Positions 44,298 through 56,114 of a DNA stretch of 64,000 nucleotides are shown here, in pieces. The position numbers and the translations under genes were made by a program. The notes beneath the pieces were generated by a model that made no database searches, was not told where the DNA came from, and worked only from the letters and a program-made list of their open reading frames with translations. The stretch comes from Candolleomyces eurysporus. Lineage: Eukaryota > Basidiomycota > Agaricomycetes > Agaricales > Psathyrellaceae. Every line of letters starts with the position of its first letter. Position 1 is the first letter of the stretch. The stretch spans positions 618,660 through 682,659 of the forward strand of contig JANBPK010000919.1 of the NCBI GenBank assembly GCA_027579435.1, in the 5' to 3' direction.

Positions 44298-45456
44298 ATG
44301 ACCACCACCCAATCGACCCCAAGGACCTTTGTTTTGGCCTCTAGAGCCTCACAGCTGGCCCAGATACAAACCAACAGCGTTCTCGATACTCTCCAATCCA
44401 TCTATGCTGATTCCGATGATCAGCTGCAGCCCAAATTCACAGCATCCTTCATGTCGACGGCTGGAGACAAAAATCAATCGCAGGCGCTGTATTTACTCGG
44501 AGGGAAAGCGTTGTGGACCAAGGAACTCGAGGTTGCGTTGAAGGAGAAGGTCGTGGATCTGCTGATCCACTGTCTGAAGGACGTCCCAACAACCCTACCG
44601 GAGGGCTGCGCACTGGCCGCCATTTTGGAACGAGAAGATCCCACTGACAGTTTGGTCGTCAAAAGCGGGAAGCCCTGGAAAAGTTTAGATGAATTACCAG
44701 AGGGGAGTGTCGTTGGAACGAGTAGTGTGAGAAGGGTCGCTCAGTTGAAGCGGAAATACCCTCATTTCAAGTTCCTCGATGTCGTACGTCCCGCAGTCGT
44801 TCGCTCAAATAAACTTTTATTAACTTCCAAGATCTAACCTGGAATCCTCAAGAGGGGCAATCTGTAAATGATCTCGTTATCTACCTACCGCGCCTTGCTG
44901 ACATTTGCATAGAACCACACGTCTTGCAAAACTTGACGCACCTGATGGTCCTTACGCTGCGTTGATTCTGGCCAAAGCCGGCCTCGTTCGACAGGGATTG
45001 GGGGATCGAATAAACGAGGATTTGAATCCCCCAACCCTATTCTATGCAGTATCACAAGGTGCTCTTGCGGTTGAAGTCCGCAGCGATGACACCGAAGCTA
45101 TCGAGCTCTGCAAGAAGCTCATCCATCGAGATACCGAGTATCGGTGTCTGGCGGAACGAGCATGCCTCCGGGTCCTGGAGGGTGGATGCAGCGTGCCTGT
45201 TGGGGTTTCTACCGAGCTTCGCGGCGATGTTCTCAAATTCACAGGCTGTGTCACGTCTCTCGACGGAGTTGAGCACGTCCAGCACACGATCGAGCAGACG
45301 GTGACTAGCACGGAGGAGGCAGAGGAGGTTGGACGAAAGCTAGCCAGGGTCCTCATCGAGACGGGCGCTAAGAAGATCCTAGACGACATCAACGTTGAAA
45401 GAGAACGACGGATAATTGCAGCGAAGGCCGAGGATGAGGTCAGGGAAGCATCGTAG
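44298..45456 (+). CDS. HEM3: Porphobilinogen deaminase (hydroxymethylbilane synthase)
   Basis: Condenses four porphobilinogens to hydroxymethylbilane, the third step of heme synthesis. RTFVLASRASQLAQIQTNSV (substrate-binding Arg), FMSTAGDKNQSQALYLLGGK, LWTKELEVALKEKVVDLLIH, CLKDVPTTLPEG and VVGTSSVRRVAQLKRKYPHF lead to a microexon RGNL (44853-44863, 11 nt), then TTRLAKLDAPDGPYAALILA and the cofactor cysteine in VLEGGCSVPVGVSTELRG. The C-terminus has a charged extension ending KAEDEVREAS. Family length (about 350 aa) is met. The RGN Arg contacts the growing pyrrole chain, so the microexon encodes active-site sequence. See the GATA palindrome upstream for possible iron control. Confidence 0.95.
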
Positions 45457-46026
45457 GAAAATTGGAAGGGTGTGCATAGATTGGACAGTTTAATTGAATT
45501 GAAATGCTTGTACCACAGCCAATGACATCGTATATGAAACAAGAACGCATACGGCTGTAACTGGTCGTGAGTTTCTCTTCCTCATCGCGAGCGCCTGAGA
45601 TCCCTCTGGCATGGGACCACAAGTGACTCTAAGGCGACGAGGTTGGGTTGTAAGGATCCTCTATCAAATTTTGCGGAATATAAAGCCGGGTGGTGTTTGC
45701 CTGTATTTGGCGGAGCCTTTCACGGCATTGGCCGGTCTCCTGAGTTTCGGAGTAGAGTTCAGGGCAGCTGCAGAAATTCAGATAATACACATTTGGGCGC
45801 AATGAAACATGTTCTATTCCTGACATGGACCAACGATAGAAGGAAAAATCTTTGAAGCCTTCAAGGCCCTGTGTGGCGAAACGCAAGGGAGCCCATGTCA
45901 ACCAAATGGGGAAGTAGTATTAACGAGACGTTTAGAGCATTAACAGCCTTCAGACCTGCTCTCTCTCATTCTTCACCATCGTTCGGCAATAGCTCCACAG
46001 GACAGACGCCCCGAGAGCAACGTGCA
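45457..46026. other. Intergenic region between two plus-strand genes
   Basis: 3' UTR of porphobilinogen deaminase and promoter of the E2 gene. Short frames on both strands have no start context or family; nothing supported. Confidence 0.35.
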
Positions 46027-47058
46027 ATGGCTTCTATATCAGCTAGGCGCCTCGCAAAGGAGCTCAAGGAGATCCACGGCGAAGGTTGCCCTGTAGGTGT
46101 GTTTCCAGCGTATTCGACCCGTAGTCCCCTTGCCGTCGCTGACAACGCCCCTTTACAACGTCACAACTCCTCGTGGTGTATTGGCATGCACAACCCCAGG
46201 CATTGAGCTTGTGAAGGCAGAAGACTTTTGCACATGGTGGTTCACCATCGAAGTCATGGGCGAATCCCTGTATCAGGTACGTTCAACCCCGCAGCTGCCC
46301 TGTGACCTGGCTGAACCACGTCTCTGGCGACAACGAAAGGGCGAGAAATATACCCTCCAGTTTAGATTTGACTCTCAATACCCGATCTCGTCGCCTGCAG
46401 TGCAGTTCGTAGTTGGTGACGGCCGGGAGGCGCCCATCCATCCTGTATGTCGGCGCATACCGTCTCCTCGTCTTTTACAGCAGGCTAATTCGGCTCTCAC
46501 CCAGCACGTCTATTCAAATGGACATGTAAGGCTTATCTTCTCCCGTCCGGTGGCGTAAACCAACCCCTGGTCTCCTTAGATTTGCGCATCGATCCTCGGA
46601 AACGAGTGGTCTCCAGTCCTCAGCGTTGTTGCGGTCTGTGTGACGCTTCAAAGCATGCTGGCATCCTGCAAGGTGCGGGATATGTCTCTTGCCATGCGAC
46701 TAGATGACCCCTAACTAGGCGACGCCATTTCTACATCCCTTCCGATCACGAACGATACAATACAATAGAAGAAGGAAAGGTAAAGCCACTCGTCCCGACC
46801 TATCACATCTGGATCTCATCAACTCTTACGATGCACAGGCCTCCAGACAATGATCGGTATGTTCGCAATGCTCCGGACAATCCAAAGAAGGTGAGCCTCT
46901 TTCGAGTATCCATGTAGCCAAAAGCATGCCTGATGAAACTCTGAAACCCCGCAGACGAGATTCCATTACGACGGTATGTCACACCCCACATGCTGAGCTG
47001 CGGATTTCTGTTTGCTTAATCTTATTCTTTGTCGATCACCTTTATAGACGACGAGTAA
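46027..47058 (+). CDS. Ubiquitin-conjugating enzyme E2 W (UBE2W-like)
   Basis: E2 of the UBE2W type, known in animals for N-terminal ubiquitination. Spliced: MASISARRLAKELKEIHGEG, IELVKAEDFCTWWFTIEVMG, GEKYTLQFRFDSQYPISSPA, then the catalytic motif HPHVYSNGHICASILGNEWS with Cys in HIC, LSVVAVCVTLQSMLASCK and the UBE2W-specific tail RPPDNDRYVRNAPDNPKKTR-FHYDDDE. The RPPDN and NPKKT tail is the strongest family evidence. The tail is split over tiny exons: 11 nt (46769-46779), 19 nt (46955-46973) and a terminal 11 nt (47048-47058). Upstream introns are normal. Confidence 0.9.
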
Positions 47059-47351
47059 GAGGGCGCTTCTCTTCCCATCCGTTTTGGAAACGCTAACATC
47101 TCTGCAGCGTGTAGAGAACCAATGACTTGACTCCCCATTCCAATGCCCGCGTGCCACTGCTCAGTTCTTCCTCCATCCGTACAAGCCATGTGCAATGGAT
47201 TCCTTTCATCAAACCATGACCAATGCGAGTCGTACTAATAACCCGTAAAGTGAAGGAAGCATAATACAAACCTTCGATGGATACATATGTAGTAACAGAA
47301 TGAATAAGTAACGCAAGACCCAGAGAAAGATGAGATACATATGGTACACAC
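47059..47351. other. Convergent 3' spacer
   Basis: Between the E2 gene (+) and the copper-fist gene (-); AT-rich, nothing else was seen. Confidence 0.4.
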
Positions 47352-48848
47352 TCAGGCGGTAACAGTAGCCGCCTTCTTTCCAGCACAGCAACTCCTGGGT
47401 GCAGGGGTGGGTGCTGGGGGTGGTGATTCGACGGGAAGAGATATGACACGGAAACGGTGGTCGAGGCAGGCGCCTCCACAGCTTGAGCCACAGGTACAGC
47501 CGCCACTCGGGCAGAGACACGATCCCCCACAGCAGTCCAACTTGGGGAGGCTGACGACGCCCGCTTGGTGAGGATCCAAAGATCGATATGCCGATGTATC
47601 CGTAGGATCGAGGCCGACCTTGCGGTTGAGAGGCGGAGGCGGTAGGGCAGCTGCTCGCGCGNAAAAATTGGTCGAGGTACGATGCTGAGCCTGGAGACGG
47701 TCCACTGAGCCTTGCAAGTCCCTCTCCGAAATTAAAAGGTAGCTCGGTAGTGCTATGATCCACGCAAGTGCCACATCCCTCTGAGCAGTCTTTGTGGTCT
47801 TGTGAAGCATGCTCTGGACCGCGGTGCTGGACGCAGCCAGGGCAGGCGCACTGGACGCCGCAGGTGCAACCCGACCCAGCAAGCGATTGAATTTCGCTAA
47901 TAGATGGCATCATGTCGGATCCAAGGAATGACGGTGTTTCGAGAGATGGGGGAGCTGGTTGCACGAAACGAATTGGAGCGAGGGATGGCCCAGGGGAACT
48001 CTCTATGTGAGAGTGGCTCTGCTTGGACCTTTTTCTGCCACTCGGGCCCGGGGGACTGGGTGTCCGGAACCGCCCCACTTTCGAAGTCTGAAGGACGCGG
48101 GAAGTCGGGTTGGTATTGGCCGGGGCGAGAGGCGTTGATTGCTCGAACGAGTGTAGGGAGGCAGCATGGGCCAAGGCTTCAAGACTGAGGGATGGGGGAT
48201 TGGGTTTCGGAGCTGGGTGCGATGATGTCGATGCAGAGGCCAGACAGTTGCAGTTCCATGGACTCCCGCAACTGCACGGATTAAGGAGGGAATCGACTGC
48301 AAAACCATTNAAAAAAAGGTCGAATAAGAGAGTAAAGGGATCGCGTACCCTTTTGCCGAGAGTCTGGGGGAGCGTTGGCCGACTTGGTGCTCTGCAGTAG
48401 ATCCTTGAGGCCGTTCGGAAGGGCAGGAACTACAGGAATGTAGCGCTTGGCTAAAATCGCGCATAAGAATCTGCCTCGAAACAGATAAGAAAACGCACAT
48501 TTGGAGCCCGCAGATAATGGAACGAGCTGCTCCTGCCTCGCCTTGTCTACGCTGGGGTCGCAGGTGCATTTGGAATGAACCTTCTTGGACTGGCGGAGCT
48601 CTCGACACTTTGTGCACTGGGAGACGGGACGGCCCTTCTTCTTAATTTCGAACAGGGGACGGTCTGTGTGATGGCAGGAAGACGATCTGTGCCCCTTTAT
48701 GCAGGACTCGCTAGATGGGGGTCAGTGGGGTAGGGGTGGGGGGTGGGGCAGGAGGCGTACCAGGCAAACTTTTTGTTATTGACGTAGACCTGGAGGACAT
48801 GAGGTCAGACAGAGCAGGAGACGCTGTGGACAAAGCAAATGATACCAT
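47352..48848 (-). CDS. Copper-fist transcription factor
   Basis: DNA-binding regulator of copper homeostasis (Ace1/Mac1/Cuf1 family). The copper fist is complete: M-VYVNNKKFACESCIKGH, RSSSCHHTDRPLFEIKKKGR, PVSQCTKCRELRQSKKVH, SKCTCDPS, with the zinc Cys/His set and the KGRP minor-groove motif. C-terminal Cys-rich clusters follow: GCTCGVQCACPGCVQHRG, DCSEGCGTCVDHST, LDCCGGSCLCPSGGCTCGSS, CGGACLDHRF and CCAGKK, candidates for Cu(I) sensing. The first coding exon is only the ATG (48846-48848), followed directly by a 56 nt intron. The N at 47662 breaks the frame and should be dropped (LDQFFARAAAL). Activator versus repressor cannot be told from sequence. Confidence 0.9.
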
Positions 48849-49287
48849 GGTGCATCTGGATCTGACGAAACGCGAGAGGTGGGAAGAAGAAATGGAGACG
48901 GCAGAGCCTGTTATACTTATGGAGGCCTATTTGGCCAGAGCCGCATCAATCGCCGCTTGACACATACACCCATGTTTCTGGCACGCTGAGCGCCTTGGCC
49001 ACCTGATTGCCCCTGGCAGATGACTTCATCCCCCCAGCAATTGGTGCGGCGCCTGTCAGTCAAGAAGAAAACTCAAATTCGTCGTTCTGTACTCTAATCT
49101 AGCCTCGTATATCTACTATCTATGTCCCAGACTCAGCTCTGCCGTTGATCACCTGAGACCACCATGGGTACCAGTTGCCATTTGCTCGGTCGGTCCACGT
49201 TGCCGGGAATAGGCCCCGACGAAGGACCGTCCCAATCATATCGTCACACAGACATATACTGCGCCATGCTATGCCGTTTCAAAGCAG
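48849..49287. other. Promoter region of copper-fist gene and 3' side of NFU1
   Basis: 439 bp between two minus-strand genes; no coding sequence and no clear copper-response motif were recognised. Confidence 0.35.
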
Positions 49288-50303
49288 TCAATTTCCATAC
49301 TTGCGCCCGGAATGGACAGGCCCCACGTACCTAGAGTCCTTTTCGCCTTGCTTGGCCGAAAGCTTCTCTTCTAGCTTTTGGAACTCGTTTAGCGCAATTT
49401 CCTCCTCCTGATCAAGTACCTTGCGATGGAGTGATGTCAGCAACCGTGATCGGAAAAGTGTACCATCTCACTTGCCTGTTCCACACCCTTCACCTCAGGA
49501 ATGTAGTGCATGAGCATACGTTCAATCCCACTTTTGAGTGTCACAGAGCTAGACTCGCATCCTCGACAGCTCCCCTTCAGCTTCACACGCACGAGGCCGT
49601 CGCTTTCGTCGAACCCGCGGTACTCGATATCCCCGCCATCCTCCATAATTGCAGGCCTCACTCTCGTTTCAAGAAGCTCCTTGATCATCGCCACGGTTTC
49701 GGAATCCGTGTCCAATATCCGAGTATCTTGAGGTCCGGCTGCTTCTCTGTCCTCCTCACTTCTAAATAGAGGTTGTCCAGACGAAAAGTACTCCATGAGG
49801 GTTGCGTAGACTTCGGGCTTCACCACCGACCACGGGTGTTCAGAGTCCTTGGACACCGTAACAAAGTCAGGACCGTAGAATACAGCCACAATCCCTTCGA
49901 TACCAATGAGCCGTAAGGCCAAAGGTGATGATAGCGCGGTTTTGGTATCCAGGAATTCTGCTGTGCCTTCTCCCATCACAGTCGTCCCCGGAATAAATTT
50001 GAGCGAGTCATCGTTGGGTGTTGTTTCCGTTTGTATGAACATTGTCCGTCCTGCGTGTTTCGGTTAGCTTTGAAGAGATCACTCGAGTTATCACACAGAC
50101 GTACTGGGTATGAGTGACTGTCGGGCTGTGAACTGCAGCCTTCGAGGCACCGATGACGAGGGCACCAAGTTTGTCCTGGGTACGATGGAGGCGAATGCCC
50201 GAGTTGCAATCGCTTTCCTGGATGCCTGGCATGATATCCTCGCGGCTACGCGCGACGAGCTAGCCAGTGAGCGCAGTGAAGACGAGGCCATTGAAGCGGC
50301 CAT
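49288..50303 (-). CDS. NFU1: NFU1-type Fe-S cluster carrier
   Basis: Mitochondrial late-acting Fe-S carrier for lipoyl synthase and complex II. The N-terminal presequence MAASMASSSLRSLASSSRVA is Ser/Arg-rich. After an intron come TMFIQTETTPNDDSLKFIPG, FLDTKTALSSPLALRLIGIE and FYGPDFVTVSKDSEHPWSVV (Nfu_N domain). The NifU C-terminal domain reads ELLETRVRPAIMEDGGDIEY and KGSCRGCESSSVTLKSGIER, with the cluster ligands in CRGC. A charged helix (VLDQEEEIALNEFQKLEEKL) closes the protein, which reads on to a TGA at 49288-49290. The intron before that helix (49420-49475) has a GC donor. Divergent from ALG1 with about 170 bp between starts. Confidence 0.93.
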
Positions 50304-50473
50304 AATGGTTCAAGAACAAGAAACGGATGGAGCTCGTCGGAGCGAAATTGTAATTGCGTGACTAAGTCGGGTAATTTGGCGCTTGCCGCGGCAGTGTGCG
50401 TCACTGGGCCAATGGCCTTGCCTATATTCACACCATCACCACGCTCGCTCTCAGCGACCTTGGCTTGCTAGCC

Positions 50474-52501
50474 ATGGGTTCCAGCGACATCGTCGACTTC
50501 ATTCCTTTCATTTGCTTGGTACTCCTGCTGACAGTCTTGACGGCTTTCCTATGGTATGTCTTCAAGCCGCGAAACTACCACTCGCTCCGCTCTGTCGCAA
50601 TCCTCGTGCTGGGAGATATTGGCCGGAGTCCCAGGATGATGTATCACGCACAAAGCTTCGCAGAGAATGGCTTCGTGACAGATCTAGTGGGATACAGAGG
50701 TACGTGGTCGGCGGTGGTATGGGATGCAACGTATGCTGACCGGCGTCCAGGCTCCGACCTCACCCCTGCACTTGAACGGCTGCCTCGAGTCCAGGCACGG
50801 TACCTTCCAGAGCCACCGATCATTGTCAAGTTCCTGCCTTTCGTAGTTGCAGCCCCCATCAAGATTATTCACCAAGTGGTCTCCATCTTGCTGGTTCTGC
50901 TTGTCTACATCGAGAAGCCTCCCGAGTTTCTGGTCGTCCAGGTTTGTCTGGCCTCTCCCACCTCATCGACCCCCGCTCAAGGCTAGACTAGAATCCCCCC
51001 AGTATCCCCTCGCTTGCACTCGTGCAGCTGGTTGGGCGTATACGTGGAAGCAAGGTTATAATTGACTGGCATAACCTCGGATACAGTATCCTCGCGTTAA
51101 AGGTCGGAGAGAAGCACCCGTTCGTCCGCATATACAAATGGTAGGCTGTTCTTTCAAACCTTCCTTGCATGCGGTATAACTCCAAATCAGGTTCGAAGCG
51201 ACCTTCGGGTACTCTGCATACGCCCACCTTTTCGTAACTCATGCCATGCGAGATCATCTCGTCAAGGAATGGGACCTTCAGTACGCTCCTCCCTATGGCT
51301 ATATCTATTTTTACCTTCTCTAACCAAATGGTAGGGGACATAAAGTTGTATTGCACGATCGGCCTCCACGACATTTCCACCGATCTTCTGCACAAGAAAC
51401 ACACGAACTCTTCCGCAAAATCCAGCCTCTAATCGCATCTCAAAAAGGGCTGTCAGACTTCCTTCCCAAGTACTCTGCACCCTACTCAACACCATTCACC
51501 CATACCACAAGCGAAAAGTCGAGTTCATCCCCAACCATCTCTCGGGCAGTAGCTTCGTCTGTCTTGCATTCTCATCGCGCCATTGTGACTTCTCAGCCCA
51601 ACACACCACCTGCTGAAGGTCTACCAAACTATACTGAAATACGCGCGCCTGTTCTTCGGCCGGACAGACCTGCGCTGCTCGTTTCAAGTACTTCTTGGAC
51701 CCCAGATGAGGATTTCAGCATTCTTCTCGAAGGCCTTGGAATGTATGAATCGCGAGCTCGTGAACTCTCGGCCACTGGAGGCAGTCCTCTACCCAAGCTA
51801 CTAGCTATCGTCACTGGCAAAGGACCAATGAAGAAAAAGTACATGGAGGAAGTTGGATTTTTGCAACGTTCGTGGAAGTGGGTTCGATGTATCAGCTTGT
51901 GGTTGGAAGCGGAAGACTACCCTACATTGCTCGGTGCGTTTTCCGTATTGGAAGCTGTATAAGAAGGTTTGAGGTGTTGACTGGATATTTAGGTGCTGCT
52001 GATCTGGGTGTTTCTTTACATTCTAGTTCGTCTGGGCTTGACCTTCCGATGAAGGTAGTGGATATGTTTGGATGTGGGCTCCCAGTCTGTGCTTTGAATT
52101 TTTCTTGGTGAGCTGTTTTAGCTATCAAGGAATCCGCGTTCCCAGCTAACGGTATGCCGTAGCCTCGACGAACTCGTTAAGCATGGCAAAAACGGCGTTG
52201 TATTTAACGACGCGAGTGAGTTGGCAGAACAGCTCGAGGCAAGTGGCTAACTGTTTAGATTGCAACGTTGTCCTTACGCGCTCTACAGGATCTATTTACC
52301 GACTTTCCGAACTCCTCAAACCTAGCATCACTTTCCATCTCTCTGGCGAACACTGCACAGCGGTCTTCGACACCAACTAGCGTCCATATCTCGAGGAGGT
52401 CGACTACTGCGCCCGGCAGTGAAGAATGGACGTGGTCGACATGGGAAGAAAACTGGGGTCGCGTTGTCCGGCCGCTCGTCCTTCGCGATGTTAATCTATA
52501 A
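50474..52501 (+). CDS. ALG1: Chitobiosyldiphosphodolichol beta-mannosyltransferase
   Basis: Adds the first mannose to GlcNAc2-PP-dolichol on the cytosolic face of the ER. The N-terminal membrane anchor is [20 protein letters not shown], followed by [37 protein letters not shown], a second hydrophobic patch, [80 protein letters not shown], then [40 protein letters not shown] (nucleotide-sugar pocket) and [20 protein letters not shown]. It ends [18 protein letters not shown]33 family. The ATG at 50474 is chosen because it directly precedes the membrane anchor. Several short introns. Confidence 0.93.
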
Positions 52502-52545
52502 ATTTTGGAAAATATAATACAGACATTGGGAACGGAACGAAGGGT

Positions 52546-53580
52546 CTATGTCGTCGCTGCAGTTGCGGCGAATGTCAGTGTTTCTAATCTCCCGTGGCCC
52601 TTGCACTCTTTCTGCAAAAGCTCGTTTATCACTCGGAATTGACTTGGGTCAATGAGCATAACCTAGGATGAAGTTTTATTAAGCACTGCCGAATATTATG
52701 ACCAAGTGTGAGTCACTCACCAACTCTGTTTCCTCGCCCGTCTCCTCATGCTCGACCGTGTCCGCTGATTCCAGGACCTTCTCCTTGAGTCCTGGATAGC
52801 CTTCAGCAGGGACAGTCACTTTGATCCGCATCTTTGCTCTTTCTATTGGGAGATTTGATTCTGCTTGCAAGAGCTTGATGCACTCTGATACCTGACTCTT
52901 TGCGGTCTTTCCCTGTTTGACGCTGAACCCAGCTTCTGCCATAGCCTTTTCGATGATGCCGACGGAATATGGCCGTTGAGTTTCTGGGTCGACGCATTTC
53001 TCAGCTACGAGGGTGGCGATCTCCTTTCGCAAGGAGGTGAGGTCGTGTTCTCGCTCCTTTTCATTAACTTGGACTTCTCCTTTCTTCAGGATCTGTTGGA
53101 TCGAGGTCAGCCAGGAGCGTATGCACGATGGGCTGTAAGGTTGAGTGTACCTCTGCTACAATGGCCTCGACATCGGTTTTCCCGAACGCCTTCTGGAGAT
53201 CACCGGTCTTTGCCACTTCGCCTTTGGATACGTTCACGAAGACGTTGCTGATTTGGAGAACGTCGTCCAAGTTGGTCTCACTGTAGGATTGGAATGTGAG
53301 TGGCCGAGTGCAAGTGCGGGTCGAGAGAAGAGCGCGTACACTCCTGTCCTCCATTCTTGGACTTTGTTTTTGTAGCATGCGATCTGGGGATACAGTTAGT
53401 AAGACCGTCAAGTTATATGAAAAGACAGGATCCTACTTCAAAACGTTTTCCGCCCTTCTTCAATCGCACGATGGCTACATTTGTCAATCTAGTAATACGC
53501 TATTGATGAGTGAATTCGTGGGTTTGGAAGAGATCGGAGGCGTACTTTATTTGATTTGAAGGCTGTTGGATCTGAGGCAT
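52546..53580 (-). CDS. SDO1: Ribosome maturation factor SBDS/Sdo1
   Basis: Cofactor of the Efl1 GTPase that releases eIF6/Tif6 from 60S subunits. Spliced: MPQIQQPSNQIK, LTNVAIVRLKKGGKRFEIAC, YKNKVQEWRTGVE, TNLDDVLQISNVFVNVSKGE (FYSH domain), VAKTGDLQKAFGKTDVEAIV, EHDLTSLRKEIATLVAEKCV, RPYSVGIIEKAMAEAGFSVK (central helices), IKLLQAESNLPIERAKMRIK and VTVPAEGYPGLKEKVLESAD. A last exon ends LETLTFAATAATT with stop at 52546-52548. Full family length of about 255 residues. Tail-to-tail with ALG1 at 45 bp. Confidence 0.93.
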
Positions 53581-53967
53581 GCTGGAAGATGGTGGTGGTG
53601 GTTAGGAAGAAAGCTGGAGTCGAGCCTGCTCATAAGCAACTCATAAGTCATCCGGAGCCGGGACCCAAGTTGGACGTCATAATTATTACGCCACGTGATG
53701 ACGCCCCCGGAATCTGGCATGCGAAAGCTTGAGCCGAAGTTGAAGGCTGAAAGCCACTATGGCAGAGGAAAGCTTATATTCGAGGGAAGAAGGCCGTTGA
53801 GCCAGACGATTGAACTGCGAGGCAGGTGAGGAGGCCAAGGTCAGTCGACCTCGACAACATGAAATGCCAAGTAGCAACACCGTGGGAAATGACAGATGGC
53901 AAGGTGCTGTGATATGTTAGGCAGTGCCCCTTATTTCTTCCCTATCTCCCTCTAATTATTCGCAGCA
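53581..53967. other. Divergent promoter region
   Basis: Between SBDS (-) and the BAR-SH3 gene (+). No convincing TATA box; a CT-rich stretch (cccttatttcttccctatctccc) lies just before the ATG at 53968. Confidence 0.4.
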
Positions 53968-55848
53968 ATGAAAGGCATAGGAAAGGCGCTGGCGAGGTGC
54001 GTATTGTACCCAGCGATCACCCCGCTTTATCTGACCCAAGCCCGTTCAGAACGCCGTTCTCGGTCACCAGCAAGATCGGGATGTCGAAGAGTGAGCCCTC
54101 GTCCCCAACCATGGTCGCCGTACCCACCCGTCTGACCGAACCGCACACTGTCTGTGCACACCAATACTCTGGTGTCATCTGTTCCTATCAGAGTCCAACG
54201 ATCCCGAGTTCGACGATTACCATAGGCAGTTCCAGGGAATTGAATCAGGAACAGACAAGCTCTTGAAGGATACCAAAGCGTTCACTGACGCAGTTACCAG
54301 TGCGTTTCCGAGTTTAGCCCTCGACCAGGACTGTGCCTGACTTGCAGCATTGGTTCTCGCATCGACCTTCTCATCTGTGGCAAACCTTCTACTTCTCCCG
54401 GGTACCATACTCTCTCCGCAGCTCTGTTTACTGCGGGAGAGGGCTTCGGCACGCACTTCTCCACGATCTTCCAACCGATACAAGGAGAGTATGATCTCAT
54501 TGGCAAGAACCCCGACGCCGGACAGACTATTCGAAACGTCACCAAGTATCATGGTGCCATGGAGGAGCTGCGTGCCCTCGTTAGCCCTGAGCTTGAGCTC
54601 ATCAACTCCAGAATACACGGTCCTCTTAAGGAGCTCCAGACAACCAATAAGACGATACGCAAGACCATCACCAAGCGAGACCACAAGGTAATTCGGTGTG
54701 ATTGTCATTGGGATCCTGACGTTAATTCATCATGTCCCATGTCTTAGCTCACAGATTATGACCGATTCAACAACTCCCTGACAAAGTTGCGAGACAAGAA
54801 GGAAAAGTCCTTGAGCGACGAAAAGAATTTATTTAAGGTATGTTTCTCTGTAGATACATCTTAACATGTCTCAGCAAACCATCTCTAGCTGGAACAAGAC
54901 TTTGAAATCGCGTCCAGCGAGTACGACTACATCAACAATGCATTGAAGCAGGATCTACCACGATTCATGCAACTTGCAACGCATTTCATCGAACCATTGT
55001 TCAACTCTTTCTTCTACATGCAGTACGTCTCGGGCTATCATCGGCTAATACCTTTAGATCACTGACCATCGTCCTCCAGGCTGAACATCTACTACCTAAT
55101 CCTCGAGAAAATGCAAAGTTTCGGCGATGAGGCAAAGTATGACGTAGCGAATGTTCCAGGCGCCACTATCCAGGCAGACTACGAGGCAAAGCGTACGGAT
55201 GCCTGGGAGCATATCGAGAGCTTGGGCATCATCAAGAGAATTATCTCTGTTTGTATGTGCTACTTTCTGAGCGACGGTACCGCCGGATTGCTAACAAAAG
55301 TCTTGGAATTCAGCCAAGCTCGTCCAGGCATCCCGTGCTCAGCAGGGGGGGTGGTCCAGGCCTGAGCCGGGCCAATACCTCCGCATCATCAACAAGTTCA
55401 CTCTCATCACGGCCCGCACCCCCTCCTTCGCGCGCAGCCACCGTTTCTGGGTCATACAAGAAAGCGCCTCCGCCTCCGCCACCGTCTTCGTCTTTACATG
55501 CACCCCCGCCTCCGTACACGCCTTCTGCTAGCACCTCCTCGGCGTCATCTGTTGCGGCAACGAAACGGGCGCCACCACCTCCCCCGCCTCTCAAGCCCAA
55601 ACCTAAGCCCCCTGTGCCGCAGATCAAGTATGTGACTGCAGTCTACGACTTTGATGCACAGGCGGACGGGGACTTGTCGTTCCGTGCTGGTGACCGGATA
55701 GAACTCGTCAAAAAGACGGATAGCCAGGAAGACTGGTGGACGGGGCGGCTGAATGGCCAGGAGGGCATCTTCCCAGGTAAGAAAATATTTATCCGCCAAG
55801 TGCTGGTGCTCATTGGAAATGGCTACAGGAAACTATGTACAAGACTAG
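53968..55848 (+). CDS. RVS167: Rvs167-type BAR-SH3 protein (amphiphysin family)
   Basis: Membrane-curving protein of endocytosis and actin patches. MKGIGKALAR-TPFSVTSKIGM, DPEFDDYHRQFQGIESGTDK, LLKDTKAFTDAVTS, QPIQGEYDLIGKNPDAGQTI, AMEELRALVSPELELINSRI, TITKRDHK-DYDRFNNSLTKL, RDKKEKSLSDEKNLFK and LEQDFEIASSEYDYINNALK make up the BAR helices. A Pro/Ala/Ser-rich linker (APPPSRAATVSGSYKKAPPP) leads to the SH3 domain: KYVTAVYDFDAQADGDLSFR, AGDRIELVKKTDSQEDWWTG, RLNGQEGIFPGNYVQD (ALYDF, WW and PxNYV elements). The linker frame requires six G where the sequence has seven (55345-55351). The last exon is 27 nt. Confidence 0.92.
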
Positions 55849-56114
55849 TAGATAGATTGTAGTAGTTATCTCATCTTACCTTGAATATAAGACATGCACG
55901 CTGATTGGCTGGCTATGGATCCGAAGCTGCTGACAAACACGAGTCAATAGTTGTGAGCAGAGTCTGGAACGGGCTCGCCTGTTCACCTGTTTTTGGTGTA
56001 ACACCATGTCCCCAGCGCGTCTTTCGTCCCTCAGGACGCCCCTTGCCCAGTCGGCAGCCCTTTCTCGTCGTCCCCCCGCAATGCCCAACGACCTCCGTAA
56101 TCGTCCGAAGGGCG

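Noticed and set aside
45629..45901. 90-codon minus-strand frame
   Set aside because: Lies between two genes with no splice partner, promoter or family; likely chance.
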